64,000 nucleotides of DNA from JABCZH01 sp963803775. GTDB lineage: Bacteria; Acidobacteriota; Terriglobia; Terriglobales; Acidobacteriaceae. The notes under the pieces are model-generated. The model did not search any database, was not told the DNA's origin, and worked only from the letters and a program-made list of their open reading frames with translations. The translations under genes were made by a program, and so were the position numbers. Below, piece after piece: positions 1 to 10,945 of the stretch. The stretch is taken from assembly GCA_963803775.1 (NCBI GenBank), contig CAWDNS010000007.1:124001-188000 (forward strand). The letters are read 5' to 3'. Within the stretch, counting starts at the first letter, position 1, and each line of letters starts with the position of its first letter.

Positions 1-136
1 AAGTCAGTTATAATCTGGTTCGTCCTTATATGCGCAGCGCCGCTTGCCTGCCAACAAGCGATCCGCTGCGGCAGATAAATTTGGCAAATAACGCATCCCT
101 CAGCCGTACCAGTGAATCCTAAGTTCAGGAGTGCCC

Positions 137-1084
137 ATGGCGATTCAGCAAACCGAGAAAATCTGGCACAACGGCAAGTTCATCCCCTGGAACGAGGCGC
201 AGCTTCACGTCATGTCACACGTGGTGAACTACGGCTCCTCGGTGTTTGAGGGGATTCGCTGCTACTCACTGCCTTCGGGGCCTGCGATTTTTCGTGCCCA
301 GGAACACATGCAGCGCCTGCTGGATTCGGCCAAGGTCTATCGCATCGATGTGGATTACACCCGCGAAGAATTGATCGGGGCCCTGGTAGAGCTAATCAAG
401 AACAACGGCGTTTGGCCCTGTTATGTGCGCCCCATTGTGCTCCGTGGCTACGGCGAAGCTGGAGTCAACCCGTTCAATTCTCCAACCGAGGTTTACATCT
501 GCAACTATCCTTGGGGAAAGTATTTGGGCTCCGACGCTGAACAGGGTGTCGACATCTGCGTTTCATCTTGGACGCGCATCGCTCCCAACACGCTGCCGGC
601 GATGGCGAAATCCGGCGCGAATTACATGAACTCGCAGCTCATCAAGATGGAAGCCATTTTGAACGGCTACGTCGAGGGCATTGCGTTGGACGTGAACGGC
701 TATGTCAGCGAAGGCTCGGGGGAGAACGTGTTCGTAGTGCGCCACGGCGTGCTGCAGACGGCGCCACTCGGGAACTCAGTTCTGCCGGGCATTACACGGG
801 ATTCAGTCCTGAAGATCGCGCAAGACCTCGGAATTCCGTTGGTGGAGCAGGGCATTCCGCGAGAACTGCTTTATCTCGCGGACGAAGCCTTCTTCACCGG
901 AACCGCAGCCGAGATCACACCCATTCGTTCAGTGGACAAGATCAGCGTGGGTAAGGGCGTAACCGGACCGATTACGCGAGCTGTTCAAAAAGAGTTTTTC
1001 GGAATCATTCGCGGAGAGAAACCAGACCGCTTTGGATGGCTGACTCCCGTGCCGGTCAAGAGCAAGCAGCCGGTTAGCGTGTAA
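137..1084 (+). CDS. ilvE: Branched-chain amino acid aminotransferase
   Basis: PLP-dependent class IV aminotransferase that interconverts Leu/Ile/Val and their 2-oxo acids in the cytoplasm, 315 aa, normal length for the family. The PLP-lysine region AMAKSGANY, the downstream GIALDVNGYVSEGSGEN block and the FFTGTAAEITPI segment are the IlvE/DAAA fold signatures. A GTG at 131 is in frame, but AGGAG at 127-131 is well placed for the ATG at 137, so I start there. The gene stands alone and ends just before a strong hairpin terminator. IlvE is favoured over D-amino acid aminotransferase because of the IALDVNGYVSEGSGEN match. Confidence 0.95.
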   Translation: MAIQQTEKIWHNGKFIPWNEAQLHVMSHVVNYGSSVFEGIRCYSLPSGPAIFRAQEHMQRLLDSAKVYRIDVDYTREELIGALVELIKNNGVWPCYVRPIVLRGYGEAGVNPFNSPTEVYICNYPWGKYLGSDAEQGVDICVSSWTRIAPNTLPAMAKSGANYMNSQLIKMEAILNGYVEGIALDVNGYVSEGSGENVFVVRHGVLQTAPLGNSVLPGITRDSVLKIAQDLGIPLVEQGIPRELLYLADEAFFTGTAAEITPIRSVDKISVGKGVTGPITRAVQKEFFGIIRGEKPDRFGWLTPVPVKSKQPVSV

Positions 1085-1100
1085 TTGAATTTGCGTCAAG

Positions 1101-1124
1101 AAAGCCGCCCTGCGGGGCGGCTTT
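1101..1124. terminator. Bidirectional hairpin terminator after ilvE
   Basis: A perfect 10-bp stem (AAAGCCGCCC at 1101-1110 with its complement at 1115-1124) and a TGCG loop. T-rich sequence follows on the plus strand and A-rich sequence precedes it, so it can end both ilvE and the convergent PIN-toxin gene that stops at 1126. Confidence 0.85.
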
Positions 1125-1125
1125 C

Positions 1126-1542
1126 CTATGTTTTTGTCCCGCCTCGCTGCGTGCCGCACCAAAGCACATCCACCGGATATTTCGCGAAAACGCGGTCGGA
1201 AGTCAGAATTACCATCCGTTCCAGGACCGCTTGCGCCATGAGCAGGTGGTCGAACGGGTCATGGTGGTATAGAGGCAGGCTAAACACCTTCAGGCTATGA
1301 TCCAGCGTCACGGCCAGTGAGCGAATTCCCTGTTGACCAAGTTTTCGGGGAACGTATCGCTCTGGAGAGTCCGGCAACCTGTACTTGCCTAACCGAGTCT
1401 TGATAGCAATCTCCCAGGAACTGGCCACCGAAAGATAGATTTCCGAAGCGCTGTCTTCCAGGACCTGTCGGCCGGCAGCGCCGATTTTCTCTGCTGGACC
1501 GAGGCTCCACAGCCACACCATCGTATCCAGTAGATACTTCAT
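1126..1542 (-). CDS. PIN-domain toxin (VapC-like)
   Basis: 138-aa PIN-domain protein, by family a metal-dependent RNase acting as the toxin of a type II toxin-antitoxin pair. The first acidic residue sits in the N-terminal MKYLLDTMVWLW motif, a SSWEIAIK block follows, and the central acidic cluster is HHDPFDHLLMAQA, which is typical of the COG3744 subgroup. A late acidic position is TSDRVF. Its start overlaps the end of the upstream antitoxin gene by 4 bp (ATGA), so the two are translationally coupled. The RNA target cannot be told from sequence. Confidence 0.88.
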   Translation of the reverse strand: MKYLLDTMVWLWSLGPAEKIGAAGRQVLEDSASEIYLSVASSWEIAIKTRLGKYRLPDSPERYVPRKLGQQGIRSLAVTLDHSLKVFSLPLYHHDPFDHLLMAQAVLERMVILTSDRVFAKYPVDVLWCGTQRGGTKT

Positions 1543-1820
1543 TTGCGCTTGCGCCGGTTCGTCTTGGCGCGCTCCAGTTTGGGAAGCTCGCCACCGTAAA
1601 ATGCCTTCAGTAGATCGTCCGGCAGCGGGGCGTCGAAGTCATCGGCGATCCAGATCTTGCCCTTGTCCATCCCCATGGGGCGACGGCCATTTGGCGGACC
1701 GATGGCGCTCACCTTGGCAATCGGCTTGCCGGCACGCGCAATCGTGACCTCCTCGCCTGCCTCAACCCGGCGAAGAAGGCGGGAAAAGTGGGTTTTCGCT
1801 TCGTGAATGTTCATTTCCAT
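1539..1820 (-). CDS. Phd/YefM-family antitoxin
   Basis: 93-aa antitoxin of the Phd/YefM fold: MNIHEAKTHFSRLLRRVEAG followed by the EEVTIARAGKPIAKV strand-helix, which is the DNA-binding dimer part. The C-terminal half, with a WIADDFDAPLPDDLLKAFYGG stretch, would wrap the toxin. The first ATG is at 1820; a second in-frame ATG two codons later is equally possible. It overlaps the PIN toxin by 4 bp. Two tandem GACTAAGTC palindromes lie 13-36 bp upstream and are the likely autoregulatory operator. Confidence 0.88.
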   Translation of the reverse strand: MEMNIHEAKTHFSRLLRRVEAGEEVTIARAGKPIAKVSAIGPPNGRRPMGMDKGKIWIADDFDAPLPDDLLKAFYGGELPKLERAKTNRRKRK

Positions 1821-1832
1821 ACATTTCTTTTA

Positions 1833-1856
1833 TAGACTAAGTCCGTAGACTAAGTC
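1833..1856. promoter_or_regulatory. Tandem palindromic operator of the Phd/PIN pair
   Basis: Two copies of TAGACTAAGTC (1833-1843 and 1846-1856), spaced by 2 bp. Each contains the palindrome GACT-A-AGTC. The spacing of 13 bp from site to site and the position just upstream of the antitoxin start fit cooperative binding by a Phd-type repressor. Binding is inferred, not shown. Confidence 0.5.
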
Positions 1857-1961
1857 AATCTCTCGTATTGAATCGGTGGGTCGATAAGTGTAAATCGGCT
1901 GTTATCAAACGTTTGCTGGTTCAAGACCATCGCGAGCGTGCCAGAAGGGGCAAAATAGACA

Positions 1962-2663
1962 TCAGTATCTGGGAATATTTGCAAAGCAGGTGAAAAATGG
2001 TTTTTCGCGGTAGAACTTTATCTCATCGAACGACTCCGTTGAAACCCCATGGAGGCCCCGTTTCGCTGAATAAGCCATTCCGCTGTGAATCTTTGCGATG
2101 TCAGTGCACGAGTAGTTATCTGGGAGCTCAAAAAACTCCCAATGGAACCGCTTCCCATAGGAGTGGAGAGTCCCATCCAGCATCTCTACCACAAACGCCG
2201 TCCAACCCATGGTTGTCTCGCCATGTATTGTTTTCAAAATGCCCATCGGCCAGGCAAATGGCGATGTCTCCACAGCCTTGACTTCGTGATCCCACAGACG
2301 AGAACTGCCAGAGACAAATGATGCCACGACGTCTTCGTACTGGGCAGGTTCGTGCCGTCCTTGTTCAAAGCGACGCAACGCGAGTTCCACCTGTGCGGCC
2401 CTGCTTTGGAACACCACACAGGGGAGGTAGGTGCCATCAACCATCCGAGCGGCCGCTCTGTACCGATTGCCATAAATGGGGTCTGACACAGGCTCGACGT
2501 TGTCCCGGAGGAATTGCATCATCTCGTCTTCTGCCATGCCCATAGCGACAGCAGTATAGCTGCCCCAGCGATCATTGGCGATAGACCGCCACTTGTCTCG
2601 TCGTCCTTCCCGCGAAGGTCTACCCGACCCTCGCTCGTTACTAAGGTCATCTTGGGGGAACAC
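1962..2663 (-). CDS. Uncharacterised protein
   Basis: I do not recognise this family. The 233-aa open frame reads like a real soluble protein: acidic and aromatic residues are well mixed, with no signal peptide or membrane segment. The N-terminal 40 residues are basic and low in hydrophobics, and an internal start at the MGMAEDEMMQF region is as likely as the first one. The middle has a long helix-like stretch (QVELALRRFEQGRHEPAQYE) and the C-terminal half is rich in Trp/Phe (HWEFFELPDNYSC). It is divergent from pilT, whose start lies 43 bp away. Confidence 0.55.
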   Translation of the reverse strand: MFPQDDLSNERGSGRPSREGRRDKWRSIANDRWGSYTAVAMGMAEDEMMQFLRDNVEPVSDPIYGNRYRAAARMVDGTYLPCVVFQSRAAQVELALRRFEQGRHEPAQYEDVVASFVSGSSRLWDHEVKAVETSPFAWPMGILKTIHGETTMGWTAFVVEMLDGTLHSYGKRFHWEFFELPDNYSCTDIAKIHSGMAYSAKRGLHGVSTESFDEIKFYREKPFFTCFANIPRY

Positions 2664-2705
2664 GCTTTTCGGTTCATGATACGAGAGGCCTCAAGGGACT
2701 CTCGC

Positions 2706-3827
2706 ATGAACATTGATGACCTGCTTCGCATCGCCATGGAGCGGCGCGCCTCCGACTTGCATCTGAAAGTCGGCAACTATCCGCACCTGCGCATCGATGG
2801 CGAGTTGGTTCCACTGACCGATCAGCCTCGCATCAGCGCGGAAGATATGCTCACCATGGCTTTCAGTATGATGTCGGCGCGGCAGAAGCAGAAGTTCAAA
2901 GAGAGCACCGAAATCGACATGGCCTACGGCGTGGCCGGACTGGGCCGCTTCCGTGTGAACGTATTCCAGCAGCGCGGCAATGTGGGACTGGTGCTGCGCG
3001 TCATTCCTACCAAGATTCGGGCTTTGGACGAATTGTACCTGCCCAAGGTCGTCGAGCAGATCTGCGACTTGCCGCGTGGCCTAATTCTGGTCACTGGCGT
3101 CACCGGTTCCGGTAAATCTACAACTCTGGCCGCCATGGTTGACCGCATTAACTCCACGCGCGCCGAACACATTATCACCATTGAAGACCCCATCGAATTC
3201 CTGCACCGTGACAAGAAGGGTTACGTCAACCAGCGCGAGATTGAAGTGGATACGCCTTCGTTCGGTGCGGCGTTACGCGCATCGTTGCGTCAGGATCCCG
3301 ACGTAATTCTGGTGGGCGAAATGCGCGACATTGAGACCATCGGCACGGCACTGCATGCTGCCGAAACCGGGCACATGGTGTTTTCTACCCTACACACTTT
3401 GGACGCGGTCGAAACCATCAACCGCATCATTGCCGTATTCCCCCCGCCCGAGCAGAAGCAGATTCGGCTGCAGCTTGCGGCAGTGTTGCGTGCAGTCGTC
3501 AGCCAGCGATTGGTGAAACGTTGCGACGGCGAAGGCCGCGTGCCGGCAGTCGAAATCATGATCAACACGGCGTATATCCGGGAATGTATTTTGGTGCCGG
3601 AAAAGACCCGTGCCATCCGCGATGCCATTTCCGCCGGAACTTCACAATATGGCATGCAGACTTTCGACCAATCGCTGTGGGACCTGTTCCAGGCTGGCCT
3701 CATCAACTACGAAACCGCGCTGGAGAATGCTTCCAACGCCGATGATTTCAAACTGCGCATGCAGGGCATCTCTTCCACCAGCGACATTTCGAAGAATGCC
3801 ATGCAGACTTCAGGCTACGGCAACTAG
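2706..3827 (+). CDS. pilT: Type IV pilus retraction ATPase PilT
   Basis: Hexameric cytoplasmic ATPase that powers pilus retraction and twitching motility, 373 aa from the ATG at 2706. The open frame extends further upstream, but MNIDDLLRIAMERRASDLHLKVG is the canonical PilT N-terminus (ASDLHL block). Walker A is GVTGSGKST, followed by the Asp box (TIEDPIEFLH), Walker B (ILVGEMRD) and His box (FSTLHTLDAVETINR). The C-terminal AIRNLI-type motif appears as AIRDAI, a mild variant. No other pilus gene is adjacent. Confidence 0.93.
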   Translation: MNIDDLLRIAMERRASDLHLKVGNYPHLRIDGELVPLTDQPRISAEDMLTMAFSMMSARQKQKFKESTEIDMAYGVAGLGRFRVNVFQQRGNVGLVLRVIPTKIRALDELYLPKVVEQICDLPRGLILVTGVTGSGKSTTLAAMVDRINSTRAEHIITIEDPIEFLHRDKKGYVNQREIEVDTPSFGAALRASLRQDPDVILVGEMRDIETIGTALHAAETGHMVFSTLHTLDAVETINRIIAVFPPPEQKQIRLQLAAVLRAVVSQRLVKRCDGEGRVPAVEIMINTAYIRECILVPEKTRAIRDAISAGTSQYGMQTFDQSLWDLFQAGLINYETALENASNADDFKLRMQGISSTSDISKNAMQTSGYGN

Positions 3828-3846
3828 CTTTCACTACAGAAACACA

Positions 3847-3872
3847 AAAGGCGCGCTCTTATGCGCGCCTTT
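3847..3872 (+). terminator. Rho-independent terminator after pilT
   Basis: A 10-bp perfect stem, AAAGGCGCGC (3847-3856) with its complement (3863-3872), loop TCTTAT, followed by TCTAATTT. It lies 20 bp past the pilT stop. Confidence 0.85.
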
Positions 3873-3960
3873 CTAATTTGGAGGGAGGGCCAGAATATCC
3901 CGTGCAGACAAAATGGAAATAAATCTTCTGGCCCTTACCGAAGATCGTACATAAACCGAT

Positions 3961-4332
3961 TCAACAAATGGCTGCCAACCGGGTGTGACAAGGCTGCGCC
4001 CCGCGTAACACGAACAAGGCGTGGTCGAGAGCTGAGATGTCGAACACATGGTCCAGCCGGGTGCGGGTCAGAACCTCGCGCACAAAGTGCGACGGATTCA
4101 CCAGCTTGAGCTGCACGCCGCGGCTGCGCGCCCACTGATGCAGCGAAAGCAATGTAGTCAGGCCGCCGGCATCGAGCGACTCCACTTCCGACAAGTCCAG
4201 CACCACAATGCGGCTGTCTTTCTCTGACACCACTGCGCTCCGCAGGGTGCGAACTTCTTCGCCGCGCACGATTCGCCCGTTGCATCTTACGACCGCTACA
4301 TCTCCGGTTTTTTCAACATCGATGGTCAGCAT
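3961..4332 (-). CDS. STAS-domain protein (anti-sigma factor antagonist-like) without the phospho-serine
   Basis: 123-aa single STAS domain, the fold of SpoIIAA/RsbV that binds anti-sigma kinases. N-terminal strand MLTIDVEKTGDVAVVRCNGRI, then IVVLDLSEVESLDAGGL, the usual phosphorylation loop, then a helix and the LKLVNPS strand. In SpoIIAA-type proteins the loop reads D-S-S-G-L with the second serine phosphorylated; here it is D-A-G-G-L, so the target serine is missing. That suggests a constitutively active antagonist or another partner. No anti-sigma kinase lies nearby. Confidence 0.8.
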   Translation of the reverse strand: MLTIDVEKTGDVAVVRCNGRIVRGEEVRTLRSAVVSEKDSRIVVLDLSEVESLDAGGLTTLLSLHQWARSRGVQLKLVNPSHFVREVLTRTRLDHVFDISALDHALFVLRGAQPCHTRLAAIC

Positions 4333-4510
4333 GACTGGCTACCTCTCAATCTCAATTGTTACTACGAGAATAGACGAGCAAAAGTTCCCACTGTCACCAA
4401 AAAGGATGTAAAAAGAAGTAAAAGCAGCGGAACTATTGTTCGACAGCTTTAGTGCACAATAAGGTGTGGCTGCTCTATGAGATGGGATCGAGTTTCGGAG
4501 TCTTTCTACT

Positions 4511-5044
4511 ATGTCCTTTCCACGTCCCAAGAAGACTGACTCGGAAGATGAACTCTACGAGTATGCCGTAGGTGCGTTGGGGCGGCGCATGCGATCAGTG
4601 GCAGAGTTGAAACGCCTGCTACGGCCGCGCGTGGAAGCGGAGACCGAATACGGGCAGACGCTCGTCGAGTTGGTGATCCGGCGACTCAAGGATCAAGGTT
4701 ATTTGAACGATGCCCGTTACGCCGCCGCCTACTCTTCGTTTCGCCGGGAGAATGAGAAGTTCGGGCGGCGTCGCGTGATCACAGATCTAAAGATCAAAGG
4801 GGTTCATGCAGAAGTCATCGAGAAAGCGGTTGAATCGGTTTACGGCGATGTGAACGATGAGCACCTGGCGCGAGAGTATTTGAAACGCAAACGGCTGGTG
4901 AAACCCCAGGACAAAAAGCAGAGCGCGCGAATCTTTCGTCAACTCATGCGCGCCGGGTTCGGAGCCAAGACGATCTTTGCGATCCTCAAACAATGGGATG
5001 TGGATGATGACACTCTGAGTGCGCTGGAGAGCGAAATCGAATAG
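4511..5044 (+). CDS. recX: RecX regulatory protein
   Basis: 177-aa RecX, the modulator that binds RecA filaments. Three RecX helical repeats are visible: an N-terminal YEYAVGALGRRMRSVAELKR block, a central VIRRLKDQGYLNDARYA block followed by the FGRRRVITDLKIKGV signature, and a C-terminal FRQLMRAGFGAKTIFAILK block. Length is normal. recA is not in the window. The start is the ATG at 4511; no strong ribosome site is visible. Confidence 0.92.
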   Translation: MSFPRPKKTDSEDELYEYAVGALGRRMRSVAELKRLLRPRVEAETEYGQTLVELVIRRLKDQGYLNDARYAAAYSSFRRENEKFGRRRVITDLKIKGVHAEVIEKAVESVYGDVNDEHLAREYLKRKRLVKPQDKKQSARIFRQLMRAGFGAKTIFAILKQWDVDDDTLSALESEIE

Positions 5045-5123
5045 GCCTGCCTGCATAGAAGTTGAAATCGCGGCTGAAATCGGCCATACTTGGTGTCCCA
5101 ATCCAACCCACAGGAGAAACACT

Positions 5124-5414
5124 ATGAGACTCATTCTTGGGAGAGCCTTAGCATTAGCATTGCTGGCCTCTTCAGCTTTCGTGTATGCGCAGGACGCGGC
5201 AACAGATACCAAGGACGCCGCAAAAGACACCGGTCATGCCACCAAAGTCGCAGCCAAAGACACCGCCCATGGCACCAAGGTCGGCGCCAAAGATACAGCG
5301 AAAGGCACCGACGATGTTGCCCATGACACCGCCCATGGCGTTAAGAAAGCCGGAAAAGCAGTTGGGCACGGCGTGAAGAAAGGCGCAACCAAGACCGCCG
5401 ACGCAGTAAAGTAA
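5124..5414 (+). CDS. Exported Lys/Asp/His-rich repeat protein
   Basis: 96-aa protein with a clear Sec signal peptide (MRLILGRALALALLASSAFVYA, cut after VYAQ) and a mature part built almost wholly of short repeats: KDTAHGTK, KDTAKGTD, HDTAHGVK and KAVGHGVK type units of 7-8 residues. The composition is hydrophilic and alternating-charge with no cysteine, like LEA-type or histone-H1-like low-complexity proteins. The ATG at 5124 has AGGAG at 5112-5116. Function unknown; a periplasmic stress or stabilising role would be a guess. Confidence 0.75.
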   Translation: MRLILGRALALALLASSAFVYAQDAATDTKDAAKDTGHATKVAAKDTAHGTKVGAKDTAKGTDDVAHDTAHGVKKAGKAVGHGVKKGATKTADAVK

Positions 5415-5436
5415 GCGTCGCCAGTATCGAACAAAA

Positions 5437-5499
5437 AGAGGACACAGCAATCACGGAGAGCCGAAGGATTTGGCTTACTCTGTGATCTCTGTGTCCTCT
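5437..5499. repeat. Large imperfect inverted repeat upstream of alaS
   Basis: Arms 5437-5460 (begins AGAGGACACAG) and 5478-5499 (ends TGTGTCCTCT) are imperfect complements, and the inner AGAGCCGAA/TTGGCTTACTCT also pairs, giving a long stem-loop. It lies between the repeat-protein gene and alaS, 21 bp before the alaS start. It has the look of an intergenic repeat (REP-like) and could also act as an mRNA structure. Confidence 0.55.
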
Positions 5500-5520
5500 G
5501 TGGTTTAGAATTGATTTTCC

Positions 5521-8364
<2,844 letters not shown>

Positions 8365-8396
8365 CTCACTCCCACGTTCCAAGTTAGGAGCATCCG

Positions 8397-8759
8397 ATGG
8401 AAGACCGTATCCAGTTCATCACCCATAAGGGCAAGCGTGTCCTCTTCGTTGATTGTTCGCACTGCACCGCCGACGAATTGGAGAAAATGTCCCACCTGGT
8501 ACCCAGCTATGTAAGCGCTGAGCCCAAGGGTTCTCTACTCCTGCTGGCAGATTTCACCGGTGCACACTTCGACCGGAACGCTATAGAACGAATGAAGCAA
8601 GACACGGTTCTCGACCGTCCCTACGTGAAGCGTTCGGCTTGGTTCGGGACCGATACCCTGCCCCATGTGTTCTACGAACACCTCAAGAACTTCTCCCAGC
8701 GCGACCTGCCGACGTTCAAGACAAAAGAAGAGGCCTTGGACTGGCTGGTAAAAGAATAG
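8397..8759 (+). CDS. SpoIIAA-like (STAS/SEC14-fold) protein
   Basis: 120-aa cytoplasmic protein. The pattern (KGKRVLFVDCSHCTADEL, then SLLLLADFTGAHFDRNAIE, PYVKRSAWFG and a C-terminal FKTKEEALDWLVKE) matches the small SpoIIAA-like family with a STAS/SEC14 fold that I know from other bacteria. The biochemical role of that family is unsettled. The ATG at 8397 has TTAGGAG upstream. It follows alaS by 32 bp on the same strand and could be cotranscribed. No enzyme motif seen. Confidence 0.7.
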   Translation: MEDRIQFITHKGKRVLFVDCSHCTADELEKMSHLVPSYVSAEPKGSLLLLADFTGAHFDRNAIERMKQDTVLDRPYVKRSAWFGTDTLPHVFYEHLKNFSQRDLPTFKTKEEALDWLVKE

Positions 8760-8780
8760 CGAAAACGCAACCCGCGTCGA

Positions 8781-9518
8781 CTACTTCAATGTTTCCTCGA
8801 ACAACTGAGTGAGTTTTTCGAAGGCGCGTTCCGCCTGCGGGTGGTTGTAGACATGGCCGCCGGGTACGGTCCAGCCGTGCAGAGCGCCTTCGTAGGTTTC
8901 GCTCTCATACCTGCCTCCCCAGGCTTTCAGTGCTTCCTCGAATCTTGATATCTGCTCGGCGGGCATGCTCTTGTCATCGACCGCGTGACCGAAATAAAGG
9001 CGAGCCTTGATGCGCGGCAGTTCGCGATGTGGACTGGTGGGCTGGTCAGTGAAGAGTCGGCCTCCGTGGAACGAAGCAACGGCGGCAATGCGGTCGGGAC
9101 GGGCAGCGGCGGCGCGCAGGGCCATACTTCCAGAGAAACAGAAGCCGACTACTCCCATCGCGCCCGCTCCCGCACCATTAGCCGAGAGAAAGTCCACGTA
9201 GGCGGATGCATCGCGCTCCATTGCGTCCGGAGTCAGCGGCGCGGATAGTTCGCCGAGACGTTTCGTGGTCCGTTCCTCCCCGAATTGGAGCGGAAAATCG
9301 AAGACTGGAAGTTTGCTGGTACGGTAAAACAGGTTCGGGACCAATACGGCGTATCCTTGCTCTGCCAGACGGCCAGCCATGCTGAGGTTTGCTGGGCGCA
9401 CGCCGGCGATGTCAACGAAATACAAGACACCAGGGTAGCGCTTGCCGGAGTCAGGGATGAAAAGAGTGCTTTCGGCTGTTCCATCGGGCGTGGATATGAT
9501 GACGGACTGTTCGATCAC
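8781..9518 (-). CDS. Dienelactone hydrolase family protein
   Basis: 245-aa alpha/beta hydrolase of the DLH type. The nucleophile elbow is VGFCFSGS, with Cys at the position where DLH has its catalytic cysteine (G-x-C-x-G-G). The acid lies in FGHAVDDKS and the histidine in GALHGWTVPG. An upstream TTG at 9530 is in frame, but GGAGAG sits directly before the GTG at 9518, so I start there. It runs convergent with the preceding gene and follows the Rieske gene (25 bp gap), so the two may form an operon for an aromatic or lactone substrate; the substrate is unknown. Confidence 0.87.
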   Translation of the reverse strand: MIEQSVIISTPDGTAESTLFIPDSGKRYPGVLYFVDIAGVRPANLSMAGRLAEQGYAVLVPNLFYRTSKLPVFDFPLQFGEERTTKRLGELSAPLTPDAMERDASAYVDFLSANGAGAGAMGVVGFCFSGSMALRAAAARPDRIAAVASFHGGRLFTDQPTSPHRELPRIKARLYFGHAVDDKSMPAEQISRFEEALKAWGGRYESETYEGALHGWTVPGGHVYNHPQAERAFEKLTQLFEETLK

Positions 9519-9543
9519 TGATCTCTCCAATTCCTAGATCAAT

Positions 9544-10656
9544 TTAGCTTCGCCACTTTAGAGTGACCGGCCCAGCCATGGGATGCTTCATTTCTGTCCC
9601 TGTGCGCTTGGCCTCGAAATGCGCTGCCTTCAGCGCGAAATACCACTTCGCTGGACGGTCTGCATCGTCGATCAGCATCAAATGTGGATTGTGCTTCAAT
9701 CCCTCCGACTGTTTCTCCATGGTCTGCCGGTCTTGTTCCACGAACTTTGCAAATACGAACTTGAGCAGTCCAGCACCGAACGGCACCCAGCGAAACAGGT
9801 TCCAGCAGGCGACTACGTCGATGCGGCAGTGATTGCGCGTAATGGGCGTGACCGTGGTCAAACTGGCGAACCAGTACTTCCCCGCCTGGATGGTTTCATA
9901 ACGCTGGTTGGGAAGCACGAAGTCGATGGTGGTAGTGATGGCCTCGGCATCGGCATACATCCGTAGCAGTTTGTAGGGCGCGCTGTTGGAACTGGGCGTA
10001 TGCGCGCTCATGCGGAAACCCATGGGGATTGGCTCGAAGTTCTTTTGCTTCTCGTGGATGCTGTGGCGGCTCCGCCACCACCACGCCTGGTGGACAAATG
10101 GCCCGTGGGCCGGATCCATGAGGCCGATGATGCCGTGGTCCACAGTACAGGGCAGTTCGGCAGTCAAGTGGGCGATCTTGTATTTGTGGCTGAAAGTCGG
10201 GACTCGCGGCGCAGGCATGGGTGGCGCAACAGCTTTGGCGAATCCGGCGCCCGGCGGAGGCGGCTCGGGAATAAACACCCAAACATAGTTGTCATGCTCT
10301 TCGCAGGCATACGCCCCCGCATAAATGCGGTCGAACTTGAGGTCCTGGTCGGCGGTCAGGGAGGGAATAAGTTGGCACTGGCCGCTATTGGGGTCAAACC
10401 TCCAGCCGTGGTAGCTGCATTCGAGCTGCAGGCCGTCGAAGTGACCGTGCGAAAGCGGCATGCCGCGGTGTGGACAGGCGTCGCGTAGCGCGAAGGGCTT
10501 GCCTTGGCGATCACGTCCGAGAACCAGGGGAGTTTCGAGCAGCATCGCCTTGTGCAGGCGGTTGCGTGTAAGTGCGCCGCTGGCCATTGCCCGATACCAG
10601 AAACCGAAGAGCATCTGGGAGTCGGGGGGTTGGCGCAGGTTCTCCAATTCCGTCAT
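9544..10656 (-). CDS. Rieske [2Fe-2S] aromatic ring-hydroxylating oxygenase
   Basis: 370-aa oxygenase alpha-subunit type. The Rieske cluster ligands are CPHRG and CSYHGW, about 17 residues apart, near residues 60-85. The mononuclear iron site is in the C-terminal domain around CTVDHGIIGLMDPAHGPFVH (Asp, His, His). The overall layout resembles the pheophorbide a oxygenase/choline monooxygenase-like group more than benzoate dioxygenases. No ferredoxin reductase is adjacent. It shares a strand with the DLH-like gene downstream, which suggests a joint catabolic step. Confidence 0.9.
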   Translation of the reverse strand: MTELENLRQPPDSQMLFGFWYRAMASGALTRNRLHKAMLLETPLVLGRDRQGKPFALRDACPHRGMPLSHGHFDGLQLECSYHGWRFDPNSGQCQLIPSLTADQDLKFDRIYAGAYACEEHDNYVWVFIPEPPPPGAGFAKAVAPPMPAPRVPTFSHKYKIAHLTAELPCTVDHGIIGLMDPAHGPFVHQAWWWRSRHSIHEKQKNFEPIPMGFRMSAHTPSSNSAPYKLLRMYADAEAITTTIDFVLPNQRYETIQAGKYWFASLTTVTPITRNHCRIDVVACWNLFRWVPFGAGLLKFVFAKFVEQDRQTMEKQSEGLKHNPHLMLIDDADRPAKWYFALKAAHFEAKRTGTEMKHPMAGPVTLKWRS

Positions 10657-10824
10657 AGTTTAAGACGGCAGCGTAACACAATCGTCGGAGGGCGGTCGGC
10701 TCGCCCGCCAATGTCGAGCGTAGGGATCGGGTCGAATCGGAAATCCAGGTTACTAATCGTTTAAGGTGTTACCTTTCAATATCTTACCTAGATTACCACC
10801 GTGGTTCTATGCCCCTTCGATAGA

Positions 10825-10853
10825 TTGCCCCGCCCCTCTCTACAGCCTATAAT
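10825..10853 (+). promoter_or_regulatory. Sigma-70 type promoter for the lytic transglycosylase
   Basis: TTGCCC at 10825-10830, 17-bp spacer, perfect TATAAT at 10848-10853. It points to the gene starting at 10946, giving a leader of about 85 nt. Confidence 0.6.
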
Positions 10854-10945
10854 CGGCTTACTCTGGTATAGGGTTCTTCGTCAGGCTCTGGGCAGGTAGG
10901 CGCGAGGGATACTGGTGTGTCCACGCGCCAATGTCGATACCGACT

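Noticed and set aside
1..130. Promoter elements before ilvE
   Set aside because: No convincing -35/-10 pair at the right spacing could be settled on.
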